From contig NZ_AYMR01000008.1 of NCBI RefSeq assembly GCF_000633535.1, forward strand, positions 1 to 64,000: a stretch of DNA of 64,000 bases. Reading direction: 5' to 3'. Below, piece after piece: positions 51,190 to 58,651 of this stretch (positions are counted from its first letter, which is position 1; each line of letters begins with the position of its first letter). A model generated the notes under the pieces. It searched no databases and was not told the origin of the DNA. It saw only the letters and a list, made by a program, of their open reading frames with translations. This DNA is from Leifsonia aquatica H1aii (lineage in GTDB: Bacteria; Actinomycetota; Actinomycetes; Actinomycetales; Microbacteriaceae). The translations under genes and the position numbers were made by a program.

Positions 51190-52087
51190 CGCGCGATTCC
51201 TCGAGACGGTGCGCGACGACCTCGACCGGGCCGGCCTCCGGGCCTCCATCGTCGTCCGCGACCTGATCGCCGGCCGCGAGCTCGCCCTCGACGGGGATGT
51301 GCCGACCCCGGTCGCCTCCCTCGCCAAGGTGCCGATCGCCCTCGCCGTGCTCCTCCGCACCGCCGACGGCCGCCTCGACGGATCCGCGGCGGTCGCCGTT
51401 CCGCCCGGCGATCCGGGCAACGGCCTGCCGGGCACCACCCGGTTCCGGCATCCGGCGACGATCGCCGTCGACGACCTGGTCTCACTGGCCCTCACCATCA
51501 GCGACAACGGCGCCGCCGATGCGCTGCTGCGCCTCGTCCCGCCGGCCGCTGTCACCGCCGACCTCGACGCGCTCGGCATCCACGGCATTGCGGTGCGGCA
51601 TCCCTTCGCCGAGCTGTCCGACACCCCGCTGGAGCGCTTCCCGCCCGACGAGGCCCACCTCGCGCACACCCTCGCCATCCGCGGCAGCACCCCCGCGCAC
51701 GGGCACCCGGTCCGGCAGCTGGACGTCGCGCGCACCAACACCGGCACCGCGCGCGCGTTCGCCGACCTGTTCGAGGCGATCTGGGCCGAGCGCGGCATCC
51801 CGCACTCCGTGTCGGCCGAGCTCCGCGGCCATCTGCGCTCCAACCTGATCCGGCACCGGCTGTCGCCGGACTTCGCCGCCGACGGGACGGGGTGGGCTTC
51901 GAAGACCGGGACGCTCCTCAATCTGCGCCATGAGGCCGGGGTCGCCGAGCACGCCGACGGCTCCCGCTTCGTCGTCGTCGCGCTGAGCACGTCGAGCGTC
52001 CCGGCATCGGCCCAGCCCGCCGCCGAGGCCGCGCTCGGGGCGGCGGCGCGGAGGATGCACGAGCGGGTGCGCAACGGCGCCGGATGA
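51182..52087 (+). CDS. Beta-lactamase-fold serine hydrolase without signal peptide
   Basis: 301 aa from ATG 51182, 8 bases inside the lysR gene. Class A-type motifs: S46-L-A-K49, S107-D-N109, K241-T-G243. There is no clear ExxLN Glu, so hydrolysis of beta-lactams is doubtful. No signal peptide, lipobox or TM is seen, so it should stay in the cytoplasm. This is unusual for the family, which works outside. A peptide or ester hydrolase acting on recycled wall products is inference. Cotranscribed with lysR. Confidence 0.82.
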   Translation: MHDARFLETVRDDLDRAGLRASIVVRDLIAGRELALDGDVPTPVASLAKVPIALAVLLRTADGRLDGSAAVAVPPGDPGNGLPGTTRFRHPATIAVDDLVSLALTISDNGAADALLRLVPPAAVTADLDALGIHGIAVRHPFAELSDTPLERFPPDEAHLAHTLAIRGSTPAHGHPVRQLDVARTNTGTARAFADLFEAIWAERGIPHSVSAELRGHLRSNLIRHRLSPDFAADGTGWASKTGTLLNLRHEAGVAEHADGSRFVVVALSTSSVPASAQPAAEAALGAAARRMHERVRNGAG

Positions 52088-52126
52088 TCGTCTAGGCTGC
52101 ACGGAGACGAGACCGCGGGGGCGGTC

Positions 52127-53023
52127 GTGAGCAGGGGGATGATGGTGGCAGGCGGAATCGTGCGGCGTTCGGTCGCGGGCGCGGCGGTCGCCGCTTCGGC
52201 CCTTCTCGTGCTCTCGGGCTGCGCCCTCTTCGGCAGCACGCCTCACCCGAAGCCGACGCACACCCGCACCGCGACGCCCACCCCCACGCCGACGCTCACC
52301 GCCGACGCATCGCTCTCCGGCGTCGGCTCGTCCGCCGCGCCGACCCCGGTCATCGCCCCGACGCTGACGCCCGTCGCGGCCGGCACGGTGGTGGCGGAGG
52401 GCGATGTCGCCTCCCCCAAGGGCAGCATCCACTACCACTACCGCGTCGTCTCCAACGGCGACAACACCTACTCGGCCCAGTACTCCGGGTTCACCTCGAC
52501 GGTGCCGGTGCCCGTCTCCGTGACGCTCCTCGACACTCCGCCGCAGGTCGGCGACGGTCTCACCTACCACGGTGTCGGCGACCACCAGCTCGGCGGCCCG
52601 ACGAACGGTGCGGCGCCGGCCTCCTCCAGCGTGCTCGGCAGCGTCGGCCAGCCGTCGTACCTCGTCGCCCTGGTGACCTACTCGTCCGCCGCGAGCTTCG
52701 ACGGTGTGCCCCAGGAGCTCGGGCCGAACAAGGTTCTCGCGGTCGACAAGGTCCGCTGGTCCGTCCCAGTGCGCCCGTCCAACGTCCATCCGGCCGACGG
52801 CGGGGCCGTCACCGGCGCGAGCGGCAGCGTCACCGCGACCACGGCCGCCGGGGCGCCGAGGACGTACCACGTGGCTCCTGGAGACACTCCCGGGAGCGTG
52901 GCCCAGCGCTTCGGCATCTCGGTCCAGGACCTGTTCTGGCTCAACCCGGACCTCCCGTCGTCCGGCGCTCAGCAGACCCTGTTCGAGGGAACCGATCTGA
53001 ACCTCGACCCGGACAGCCTCTAG
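52127..53023 (+). CDS. LysM-domain lipoprotein
   Basis: 298 aa from GTG 52127 (ATGs at 52139 and 52142 are alternatives). Signal peptide with lipobox VLSGCALF. A Thr/Pro-rich linker (HTRTATPTPTPTLTAD), an unassigned beta-rich domain (about 85-225: IHYHYRVVSNGDNTYSAQYS), and a C-terminal LysM (about 245-298): TYHVAPGDTPGSVAQRFGIS and VQDLFWLNPDL. LysM binds peptidoglycan, giving a wall-attached surface protein. The 18-bp sequence around the stop is duplicated downstream. Confidence 0.82.
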   Translation: MSRGMMVAGGIVRRSVAGAAVAASALLVLSGCALFGSTPHPKPTHTRTATPTPTPTLTADASLSGVGSSAAPTPVIAPTLTPVAAGTVVAEGDVASPKGSIHYHYRVVSNGDNTYSAQYSGFTSTVPVPVSVTLLDTPPQVGDGLTYHGVGDHQLGGPTNGAAPASSSVLGSVGQPSYLVALVTYSSAASFDGVPQELGPNKVLAVDKVRWSVPVRPSNVHPADGGAVTGASGSVTATTAAGAPRTYHVAPGDTPGSVAQRFGISVQDLFWLNPDLPSSGAQQTLFEGTDLNLDPDSL

Positions 53024-53058
53024 GACCCGGACAGCCTCTAGACCCGAACAGCCTCCAG
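53006..53058 (+). repeat. 18-bp tandem repeats across the LysM gene stop
   Basis: GACCCGGACAGCCTCTAG at 53006-53023 and again at 53024-53041, both identical, then a diverged copy GACCCGAACAGCCTCCAG at 53041-53058. Each of the first two copies ends in TAG, so the duplication does not lengthen the protein. Likely recent slippage. Confidence 0.85.
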
Positions 53059-53084
53059 GACTTGTCGGCGCCCGATCGCCCCGT

Positions 53085-53485
53085 TCAGGCCACCCGGAGC
53101 CGGGCGAGGATCGCGCGTGACCGCCGCACATCCTCCGCGCTCTTGCGCGTGAGCTCGCCCACGCCGCCGAGCCGGGCGTTCTCCCGGAGCAGCCGGACGA
53201 TCTCCACGTGCATCCCCCGTCCGTAGAGGTCCCCGCCGAAGTCGTGGATGTGCACCTCGACCCGACGGTCGCGCACGTCGTCGAAGGTCGGGTTGGCACC
53301 GACGCTGACCGTGCCCCCGCGCGGGCCGGCCTCGCCGTCGAGCGTCACCCAGCACGCGTAGACGCCGTCGGCGGGAGGCTCCCCCTCCCCCGCCGCGACG
53401 GCGAGATTGGCCGTCGGGAAGCCGAGCAGCCGTCCGCGCCGGTCTCCCGCGGCGACGACGCCGCGGAACGACGAGGCGGTCAGGA
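53085..53485 (-). CDS. rcaA: Riboflavin kinase
   Basis: About 132 aa. Single riboflavin-kinase domain of the RibF C-terminal type: FRGVVAAGDRRGRLLGFPTA (GxxxGFPTAN motif), DGVYACWVTLDGEAGPRGGT, VSVGANPTFDD, RRVEVHIHDFGGDLYGRGMH (catalytic Glu of VEVH), IVRLLRENARLGGVGELTRK. It makes FMN from riboflavin. No FAD synthetase domain is present, unlike housekeeping RibF. There is no ATG/GTG/TTG near the domain start; the likely start is CTG at 53483, overlapping the flavin reductase stop (CTGA). It matches RcaA of the riboflavin-catabolic cluster. Confidence 0.87.
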
Positions 53486-53983
53486 CGCCGCCCCGATGCG
53501 GTGGAATGCGCTCTGGTGGAAGACCAGCGGCGCGATCTCGGGGAACACCTCGGCCGCGTGCACCTCCAGCAGCACGATCTCGTGGTCGCCGCCGTCGAAG
53601 GTCTGGCGCACGCCGCACTCGAGCCAGAGGGCGGCGCCGTCGATCAGCACGGCGCCCTCCGCGGTGGGGTGCCACTCGGCGTCCTGGAACCGGTCGCCCG
53701 TGCGCGAGGAGAGCCGGCGGCAGAACGCCCCGTGCTCCGCTCCCAGCACGCTCAGGCCGAGCCGGGTGCTGCCGGCCAGCGCGGGCCAGGTGGAGGACGT
53801 GCGGGCGACGCTCACGGCGACGAGCGCGGGCTCCAGGGAGATGGAGGTGAACGAGTTGACCGCCATCCCGGTGGGGGCGCCGTCGCGCAGCGCGGCCACG
53901 GCGACGACGCCGGTCGGGTACGCGGCGAAGGCCCGGCGGAGCGCCAGCTGGGGGGAGTCGCTGAGAGTGGTGTCGTTGCTCAT
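53480..53983 (-). CDS. rcaB: Flavin reductase (FMN/NADH), RcaB type
   Basis: 167 aa. Flavin reductase-like/HpaC family: RRAFAAYPTGVVAVAALRDG, APTGMAVNSFTSISLEPALV, VSVARTSSTWPALAGSTRLG, LSVLGAEHGAFCRRLSSR and PLVFHQSAFHRI. It reduces FMN with NAD(P)H to supply FMNH2 to a partner. In the rca pathway it feeds the riboflavin lyase RcaE. The ATG at 53983 is divergent from padR, with an AGTCAA..TTGTCT operator-like site between. Confidence 0.88.
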   Translation of the reverse strand: MSNDTTLSDSPQLALRRAFAAYPTGVVAVAALRDGAPTGMAVNSFTSISLEPALVAVSVARTSSTWPALAGSTRLGLSVLGAEHGAFCRRLSSRTGDRFQDAEWHPTAEGAVLIDGAALWLECGVRQTFDGGDHEIVLLEVHAAEVFPEIAPLVFHQSAFHRIGAAS

Positions 53984-54036
53984 GGTGTGGGCCTTCCTGG
54001 GTCATCGCATCCTGCATCGTTGCGGTGATGGCAATT

Positions 54037-54050
54037 AGTCAAGTTTGTCT
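54037..54050. promoter_or_regulatory. PadR operator candidate A (AGTCAAGTTTGTCT)
   Basis: Imperfect palindrome in the space between divergent rcaB and padR. It differs at two positions from the perfect palindrome AGTCAAGATTGACT at 59816, upstream of the importer operon. The match suggests one regulator for both, most likely the PadR protein encoded next to it. Confidence 0.55.
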
Positions 54051-54122
54051 ATGTGTCTGAATACTATGCAGATTTGATCATGCAAACAACCCTGAGATAC
54101 CGGATGGCACTAGGATCGGACC

Positions 54123-54701
54123 ATGTCGTCTACCACCCGACTGGTCGTGCTCGGCGCTGTCCACCAGTTCCAGCCCGTCCACGGCTACTTCCTCCGACGC
54201 GAACTGATGACGTGGCACGTGGACGAGTGGGCCAACATCCAGCCCGGCTCGATCTACAACGCACTGCGCTCGCTCGAGAAGGACGGCTACGTCACCGAGG
54301 ACACGACCGAGGTCGAGGGCAAGCGCCCCGCGCGCACCACCTACACGATCACTCCGGAGGGCGAGGTGGAGTTCCTCCGCCTGTTCCGCTCGGCGCTGTG
54401 GGAGGTGGAGGTGTTCGACACCAAGCCGGTGATGTCCATCCCCTCGTTCATGCACGTACTCAGCCGCCGCGAGGTGGTCGAGGCGCTGGAGCACCGGATC
54501 AACAAGATCGACGCCATCGTGCTGAGCAACGCGTACAACATCGAGGACACCGCGAAGTCGTCGACGACCCCGGACTACGTCCGCGAGATCTTCGAGCTCT
54601 CCAGCATCCGGCTGCGCGCGGAGCAGCAGTGGGCCCGCGACCTGCGGGAGCGGCTCCTCGCCGGCGAGTACGTCTTCGCCGACGAGAAGGCCGCCCCCTG
54701 A
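54123..54701 (+). CDS. PadR-family regulator of the rca region
   Basis: 192 aa. PadR winged helix: LVVLGAVHQFQPVHGYFLRR, NIQPGSIYNALRSLEKDGYV, TEDTTEVEGKRPARTTYTIT, then a Vir_act_alpha-type C-terminal helical domain (VEALEHRINKIDAIVLSNAY, LRAEQQWARDLRERLLAGEY). It is divergent from flavin reductase and convergent on the ribokinase gene. Its location in the middle of the riboflavin-degradation genes suggests that it senses a flavin or lumichrome. The effector is inference. Confidence 0.9.
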   Translation: MSSTTRLVVLGAVHQFQPVHGYFLRRELMTWHVDEWANIQPGSIYNALRSLEKDGYVTEDTTEVEGKRPARTTYTITPEGEVEFLRLFRSALWEVEVFDTKPVMSIPSFMHVLSRREVVEALEHRINKIDAIVLSNAYNIEDTAKSSTTPDYVREIFELSSIRLRAEQQWARDLRERLLAGEYVFADEKAAP

Positions 54702-54729
54702 CATCGCGACGCCGTCCCGCCCGTGCGGC

Positions 54730-55611
54730 TCAGCCCGCCGCCACCAGCAGGCGGTCGATCGCCGCGGGCGTGAGCGCGTCGGTCTGAGCACCCACGGCCG
54801 TGGCCGTGACAGCACCCGCGGCGGACGCCCGCAGCAACGCGCTGAGCGCGTCCGCTCCCCCGGCCAGTGCCGCGGCGAGCGCGCCGCAGAAGGCGTCGCC
54901 CGCACCTGTGGTGTCGACGGCGTCGACCTCGAACGCACGCACCGCGAGGTCGTCGCCTCCCGGGGTGAGCCAGCGGGCACCGCGCGATCCGAGGGTCACG
55001 ACCAGCGCGTCCGGACCCGCGCGCAGCAGGGCGTCGACGCCGCCGAGGGCGTCGGCCTCCGTCTCGTTCACGATCAGCAGATCCGTCACCGCGAGAAGGG
55101 ACGGCGTCACCCCGTCCGCCGGCGCGGCGTTGAGGATGGTGCGCGCCCCCGCCGCACGGCCCGCGGCCAGCGCGGCCTCCGCCGTCCGCGGGTCGATCTC
55201 GAGCTGCGTGAGCACGACGCTCGCACCGGAGACGGCCGCTGCCGCCGCCTCCGGCGTCAGCTCGGCGTTCGCACCGGGCGCGACGATGATGCTGTTCTCC
55301 GAGTCGGCCAGCATCGCGATGTAGGCCGACCCGGTCGGCATCCCGGGAGAGACGTGCAGGTCGACGTCGAGCCCGGCGCGCAGCATCGTCAGGCGCAGCT
55401 CCGCGCCGGCGGCATCGTCGCCGACCTGGGCGCAGAACCGGGTCGGCGCCCCGCTCCGCGCGGCGGCGACGGCCTGGTTGAAGCCCTTGCCGCCGGGGAG
55501 CGCGCCGAGCGGCTGCCCGAGCAGGGTCTCCCCCACCTCGGGCAGCCGGTCCAGCCGCACCAGCGTGTCGAGATTGACGCTCCCGACGACGCAGACGAGC
55601 CCCGCGGTCAT
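54730..55611 (-). CDS. rcaD: Ribokinase (PfkB family), RcaD type
   Basis: 293 aa from ATG 55611; TTG 55620, overlapping the lyase stop, is an alternative. PfkB signatures: GALPGGKGFNQAVAAARSG near the N-terminus and VDTTGAGDAFCGALAAALAG with the catalytic Asp near the C-terminus. Residues SVNLDTLVRLDRLP and GMPTGSAYIAM fit ribokinases. Ribose freed from riboflavin by the lyase would become ribose-5-phosphate. It is coupled to rcaE. Confidence 0.9.
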   Translation of the reverse strand: MTAGLVCVVGSVNLDTLVRLDRLPEVGETLLGQPLGALPGGKGFNQAVAAARSGAPTRFCAQVGDDAAGAELRLTMLRAGLDVDLHVSPGMPTGSAYIAMLADSENSIIVAPGANAELTPEAAAAAVSGASVVLTQLEIDPRTAEAALAAGRAAGARTILNAAPADGVTPSLLAVTDLLIVNETEADALGGVDALLRAGPDALVVTLGSRGARWLTPGGDDLAVRAFEVDAVDTTGAGDAFCGALAAALAGGADALSALLRASAAGAVTATAVGAQTDALTPAAIDRLLVAAG

Positions 55612-55616
55612 CGCGG

Positions 55617-56981
55617 TCAAGCGACCGCCGCGGCGACGCCCGCGCGCACCGCGGCGCCCGGGTGATCGGCCGGGAGGGTCGCGTCGTCCTGCCCGAGCAG
55701 GCGCTCGCGCAGGGTGGTCGCCGTGTACCCGGTGGGGGCCACGCCGCGCTCGCGCAGGATGGGCAGCACGAGCTCCACGAAGTCGCGAGTCGATCCGGGC
55801 TGCACCTGCGGGGTGAGCAGGAAGCCGTCCAGGTCGGCGCCCTCGGCCAGTGCGCAGAGGTGGTCGGCGACCTCCTCAGCGCTCCCGACGAACGGGAGGA
55901 CGCCGACGCCGTGCGCGTGCCAGTCCTTCAGCACGTCCCCGACGGTCTGACCGGCGAAGCGTGCGATCTGCGTCTGCGACAGCTCGGTGCTCAGGTCGGT
56001 CATCGGCGTCTCCGGGGCGTACGAGGAGAGGTCGAGTCCCGTGAACCAGGCGTACGAGGCGACGGCGACGTCCGGGCTCTGCGAGCCGAGGATGGCGTCG
56101 TACTTCGCCTGCGCCTCCTCGTGCGTCGGGGCGACGACACAGGCGAACGCCGACATCAGCTTCACCGCGTCGGCCCTGCGGCCGGCAGCCACCGCCTCGG
56201 CACGGATCGAACGGACGTGCTCCGCCAGCTTCTCGACGCTGCCGCCGCCGAGGAAGATCGCCTCGCCGTGCTTGCCGCCGAACGCCTTGCCCGCGGGCGA
56301 GCTGCCGGCCTGGAACAGGACGGGCGTCCCCTGCGGCGAGTACGACGTGTTGCCGTAGCCGCGCGAGCGGAAGTACGGACCCTCGTGCTCGATCCGGTGC
56401 ACCTTCTCGGGGTCGGCGTAGCGGCCGAGCTTGTCGCGCTCCAGGGCGTCCGGCTCCCACGCGCCCTCGAACAGCTTGTAGACGAGCTCCATGAAGTCGT
56501 CCGCCATCGCGTAGCGCTCGTCGTGCGCGACCATCGGCACGCCGAACGCCTCCACGGCGGTCTCGGCGCTGCCGGTGGTGACGACGTTCCAGCCGATCCG
56601 GCCTCCGGACAGGTGGTCCAGCGTCGCCATCCGGCGGGCGAACGCGTACGGCTGCTCCAGGAGGGTCGAGCCGGTGATCACCAGCCCCAGGCGCTCCGTC
56701 GTCGGGATGAGCGCGGCGGCCACGATCGCCGGGTCGAGCCGCGGCAGGTCGAGACCCTCGACCGAGCAGATGTCCGGTCGCTCGCCGTTCACGTCCGCCC
56801 AGCCCCAGGCGTCGGCGAGGAAGAGGAAGTCGAAGTGCGCGTCTTCGCAGATCCTCGCGATCTCCTGCCAGTAGGCGAGCGTGTCGAAGAGGTGCCTCTT
56901 GCTCTCGGGGTACCGCCAGGTGGCGGTGCCGGAGTCGTTGGCCTGGGCGTTCTCGAACAGCCCGAAGCGCAGTTGTCTCAT
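55617..56981 (-). CDS. rcaE: Riboflavin lyase candidate (NtaA/SnaA/DszA flavoenzyme)
   Basis: 454 aa from ATG 56981 (GAGGATC upstream). Bacterial luciferase-like TIM barrel of the NtaA/SnaA/SoxA(DszA) family: DTLAYWQEIARICEDAHFDF, ADAWGWADVNGERPDICSVE, VVTTGSAETAVEAFGV, YFRSRGYGNTSYSPQGTPVL, FQAGSSPAGKAFGGKHGEAI. Members use FMNH2 and O2. In Microbacterium the family member RcaE cleaves riboflavin to lumichrome and ribose. Identity rests on family plus the neighbouring kinase, reductase, ribokinase and importer genes. A different FMNH2-dependent substrate is possible if those were absent, so context is decisive. Confidence 0.87.
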   Translation of the reverse strand: MRQLRFGLFENAQANDSGTATWRYPESKRHLFDTLAYWQEIARICEDAHFDFLFLADAWGWADVNGERPDICSVEGLDLPRLDPAIVAAALIPTTERLGLVITGSTLLEQPYAFARRMATLDHLSGGRIGWNVVTTGSAETAVEAFGVPMVAHDERYAMADDFMELVYKLFEGAWEPDALERDKLGRYADPEKVHRIEHEGPYFRSRGYGNTSYSPQGTPVLFQAGSSPAGKAFGGKHGEAIFLGGGSVEKLAEHVRSIRAEAVAAGRRADAVKLMSAFACVVAPTHEEAQAKYDAILGSQSPDVAVASYAWFTGLDLSSYAPETPMTDLSTELSQTQIARFAGQTVGDVLKDWHAHGVGVLPFVGSAEEVADHLCALAEGADLDGFLLTPQVQPGSTRDFVELVLPILRERGVAPTGYTATTLRERLLGQDDATLPADHPGAAVRAGVAAAVA

Positions 56982-57027
56982 GATCCTCAACTTCCTGATT
57001 CGGTGGGTGTGGTCTCTGCGGGCCGGG

Positions 57028-57873
57028 TCAGCGGGCGACGATCTCGCCGTCGCTCCACCACAGCACCCGCTTGCGGACGAGCGCGAGCAGCGAGACGAGC
57101 ACGACGCCCATCACGCACAGCAGCGCGATGCTGGCCCAGGTGACCGGCAGGTTGGCCTGCGCGGCGGAGACGGTGACGAGCGAGCCGAGCCCGGCCTGCT
57201 GGCCGGCGGCCACGAACTCGGCGACCGCGGCGCCGACGATGGCGAGCGGGAGGGCGATGCGCAGCCCGGCGAAGAAGTAGGGCATGCTCCCCGGCAGGCG
57301 CAGGTGCCGGAAGATCTCCCACCGGCTGGCGTGCAGCGTGGTCATCACGTCGAGCGCGCGGCCGTCCACGTCCCGCAGACCCGCGAGCGAGTTCACGAGC
57401 ATCGGGAAGAACACGACGAGCCCGGTCACGATGTACTTCGGCGCCATCCCGAAGCCGAACGCGACGACCAGCGCCGGCGCGATGGCCACGATCGGGGTGA
57501 CCATGACCACCACCACGAGCGGCATGACCGCGCGCTCGACCAGCTGGAACTCGGCCATCACGACGGCGAGCAGGAAGCCGCCGAGGATGCCCGCGGCCGC
57601 ACCGATGACGACCTCCTGGGCCGTCACCAGCAGGTTCGAGAAGTACATCCCGGCGTCGCTCACCAGGCTGGCACCGATGGCGTCGAGCGTGGGGATGACG
57701 TAGGGGTTGGTGATCGCCACGAGCTGCCAGAGCAGCCCGGCGACGGCGAACGCGATCAGCGGCGGGAGCCACGTCGTGACCCGGAGGCGCTTGGCGAGGC
57801 CCGGCCCGGTTCCGCGGGCGGGGGCTGCGGCGGCGGCGATGCGTGCCGTCGCCATGGTCTGGGTCTCAGACAT
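57028..57873 (-). CDS. ABC transporter permease (SsuC/RibX-like)
   Basis: 281 aa behind GGAGGAG. Six TM helices (for example LPPLIAFAVAGLLWQLVAIT). The ATPase-contact loop reads VMTTLHASRWEIFRHLRLPG with SMPYFFAGLRIALPLAIVGA, the form seen in nitrate/taurine/thiamine-precursor permeases. It starts 8 bases before the ATPase stop. It makes up the membrane part of the probable riboflavin importer. Related RibXY systems import riboflavin in other bacteria. Confidence 0.9.
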   Translation of the reverse strand: MSETQTMATARIAAAAAPARGTGPGLAKRLRVTTWLPPLIAFAVAGLLWQLVAITNPYVIPTLDAIGASLVSDAGMYFSNLLVTAQEVVIGAAAGILGGFLLAVVMAEFQLVERAVMPLVVVVMVTPIVAIAPALVVAFGFGMAPKYIVTGLVVFFPMLVNSLAGLRDVDGRALDVMTTLHASRWEIFRHLRLPGSMPYFFAGLRIALPLAIVGAAVAEFVAAGQQAGLGSLVTVSAAQANLPVTWASIALLCVMGVVLVSLLALVRKRVLWWSDGEIVAR

Positions 57874-58651
57874 GGGTCTCCTCCATCACGCTGTGCAGGG
57901 TGTCCCGCACGTGGGCTTCGAGGTCGCGGAACGCGTCCGTCGCGTACGCCTCGACCGATCGGGGGCGCGGGAGGTCGACGTCGATGACCTCCGCGATCCG
58001 CCCGGGGTGCGCGGCCATCACGACGATGCGGTCGGAGAGCATGATCGCCTCCGGTACAGAGTGGGTGACGAACAGCACCGACTTGCGATTGGACTGCCAG
58101 AACTCGAGCAGGCCGAGGCGCTGCTGGTCGCGGTTCATCTCGTCGAGCGCCGAGAAAGGCTCATCCATCAGCAGCACCCCGGGGTCGAACACGAAGGCCC
58201 GGGCGATGGCGGCGCGCTGCTGCATGCCGCCCGACAGCTGGGACGGGTACTTGTGCAGCGCCTGCCCGAGCCCGAACGAGCTGAGCAGTTCTGCCGGGTC
58301 GCGCAGCGAGCGACCGGCGTTCGCCTTCGCGTTGATCTTCATCGGCAGGCTGACGTTGTCGAGCACCGTCTTCCACGGCAGCAGTGCCGGGGACTGCGGG
58401 ACCAGCCCGATCAGCTTGTCGCGGGTCGCCGTGCGGACGCTCTCGCCGTCGATCGACACCGAGCCGGAGTCGGCGGGGATGAGGCCGGCCACGACCTTGA
58501 GCAGTGTGGACTTGCCGCATCCGCTCGGGCCGATGACCGAGACGAACTCGCCGCGGCCGATCGTCAGGCTGACGTCGTCGAGGACCGTGGTCCGGCGCCC
58601 CTCCGGCCCGAAGGCCTTCGTGACGCCGGAGATGGTGACGCCGCCGGTCAC
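57866..58651 (-). CDS. ABC transporter ATPase (SsuB/NitT type)
   Basis: 261 aa from GTG 58651, overlapping the binding-protein stop by four bases. Walker A VIGPSGCGKSTLLKVVAG, Q-loop IGLVPQSPALLPWKTVLDNV, signature YPSQLSGGMQQRAAIARAFV, Walker B VLLMDEPFSALDEMNRDQQR, switch His LFVTHSVPEAI. A C-terminal cap ends VRDTLHSVMEETHV. It energises the importer of the operon. Confidence 0.94.
   Translation of the reverse strand: MTGGVTISGVTKAFGPEGRRTTVLDDVSLTIGRGEFVSVIGPSGCGKSTLLKVVAGLIPADSGSVSIDGESVRTATRDKLIGLVPQSPALLPWKTVLDNVSLPMKINAKANAGRSLRDPAELLSSFGLGQALHKYPSQLSGGMQQRAAIARAFVFDPGVLLMDEPFSALDEMNRDQQRLGLLEFWQSNRKSVLFVTHSVPEAIMLSDRIVVMAAHPGRIAEVIDVDLPRPRSVEAYATDAFRDLEAHVRDTLHSVMEETHV

Noticed and set aside
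51182-52087. A second class A beta-lactamase
   Set aside because: Core motifs are present, but there is no ExxLN Glu and no export signal, so it is called a serine hydrolase only.
54023-54122. A small gene between rcaB and padR
   Set aside because: AT-rich with palindromes and promoter-like content, and no frame with a ribosome site.
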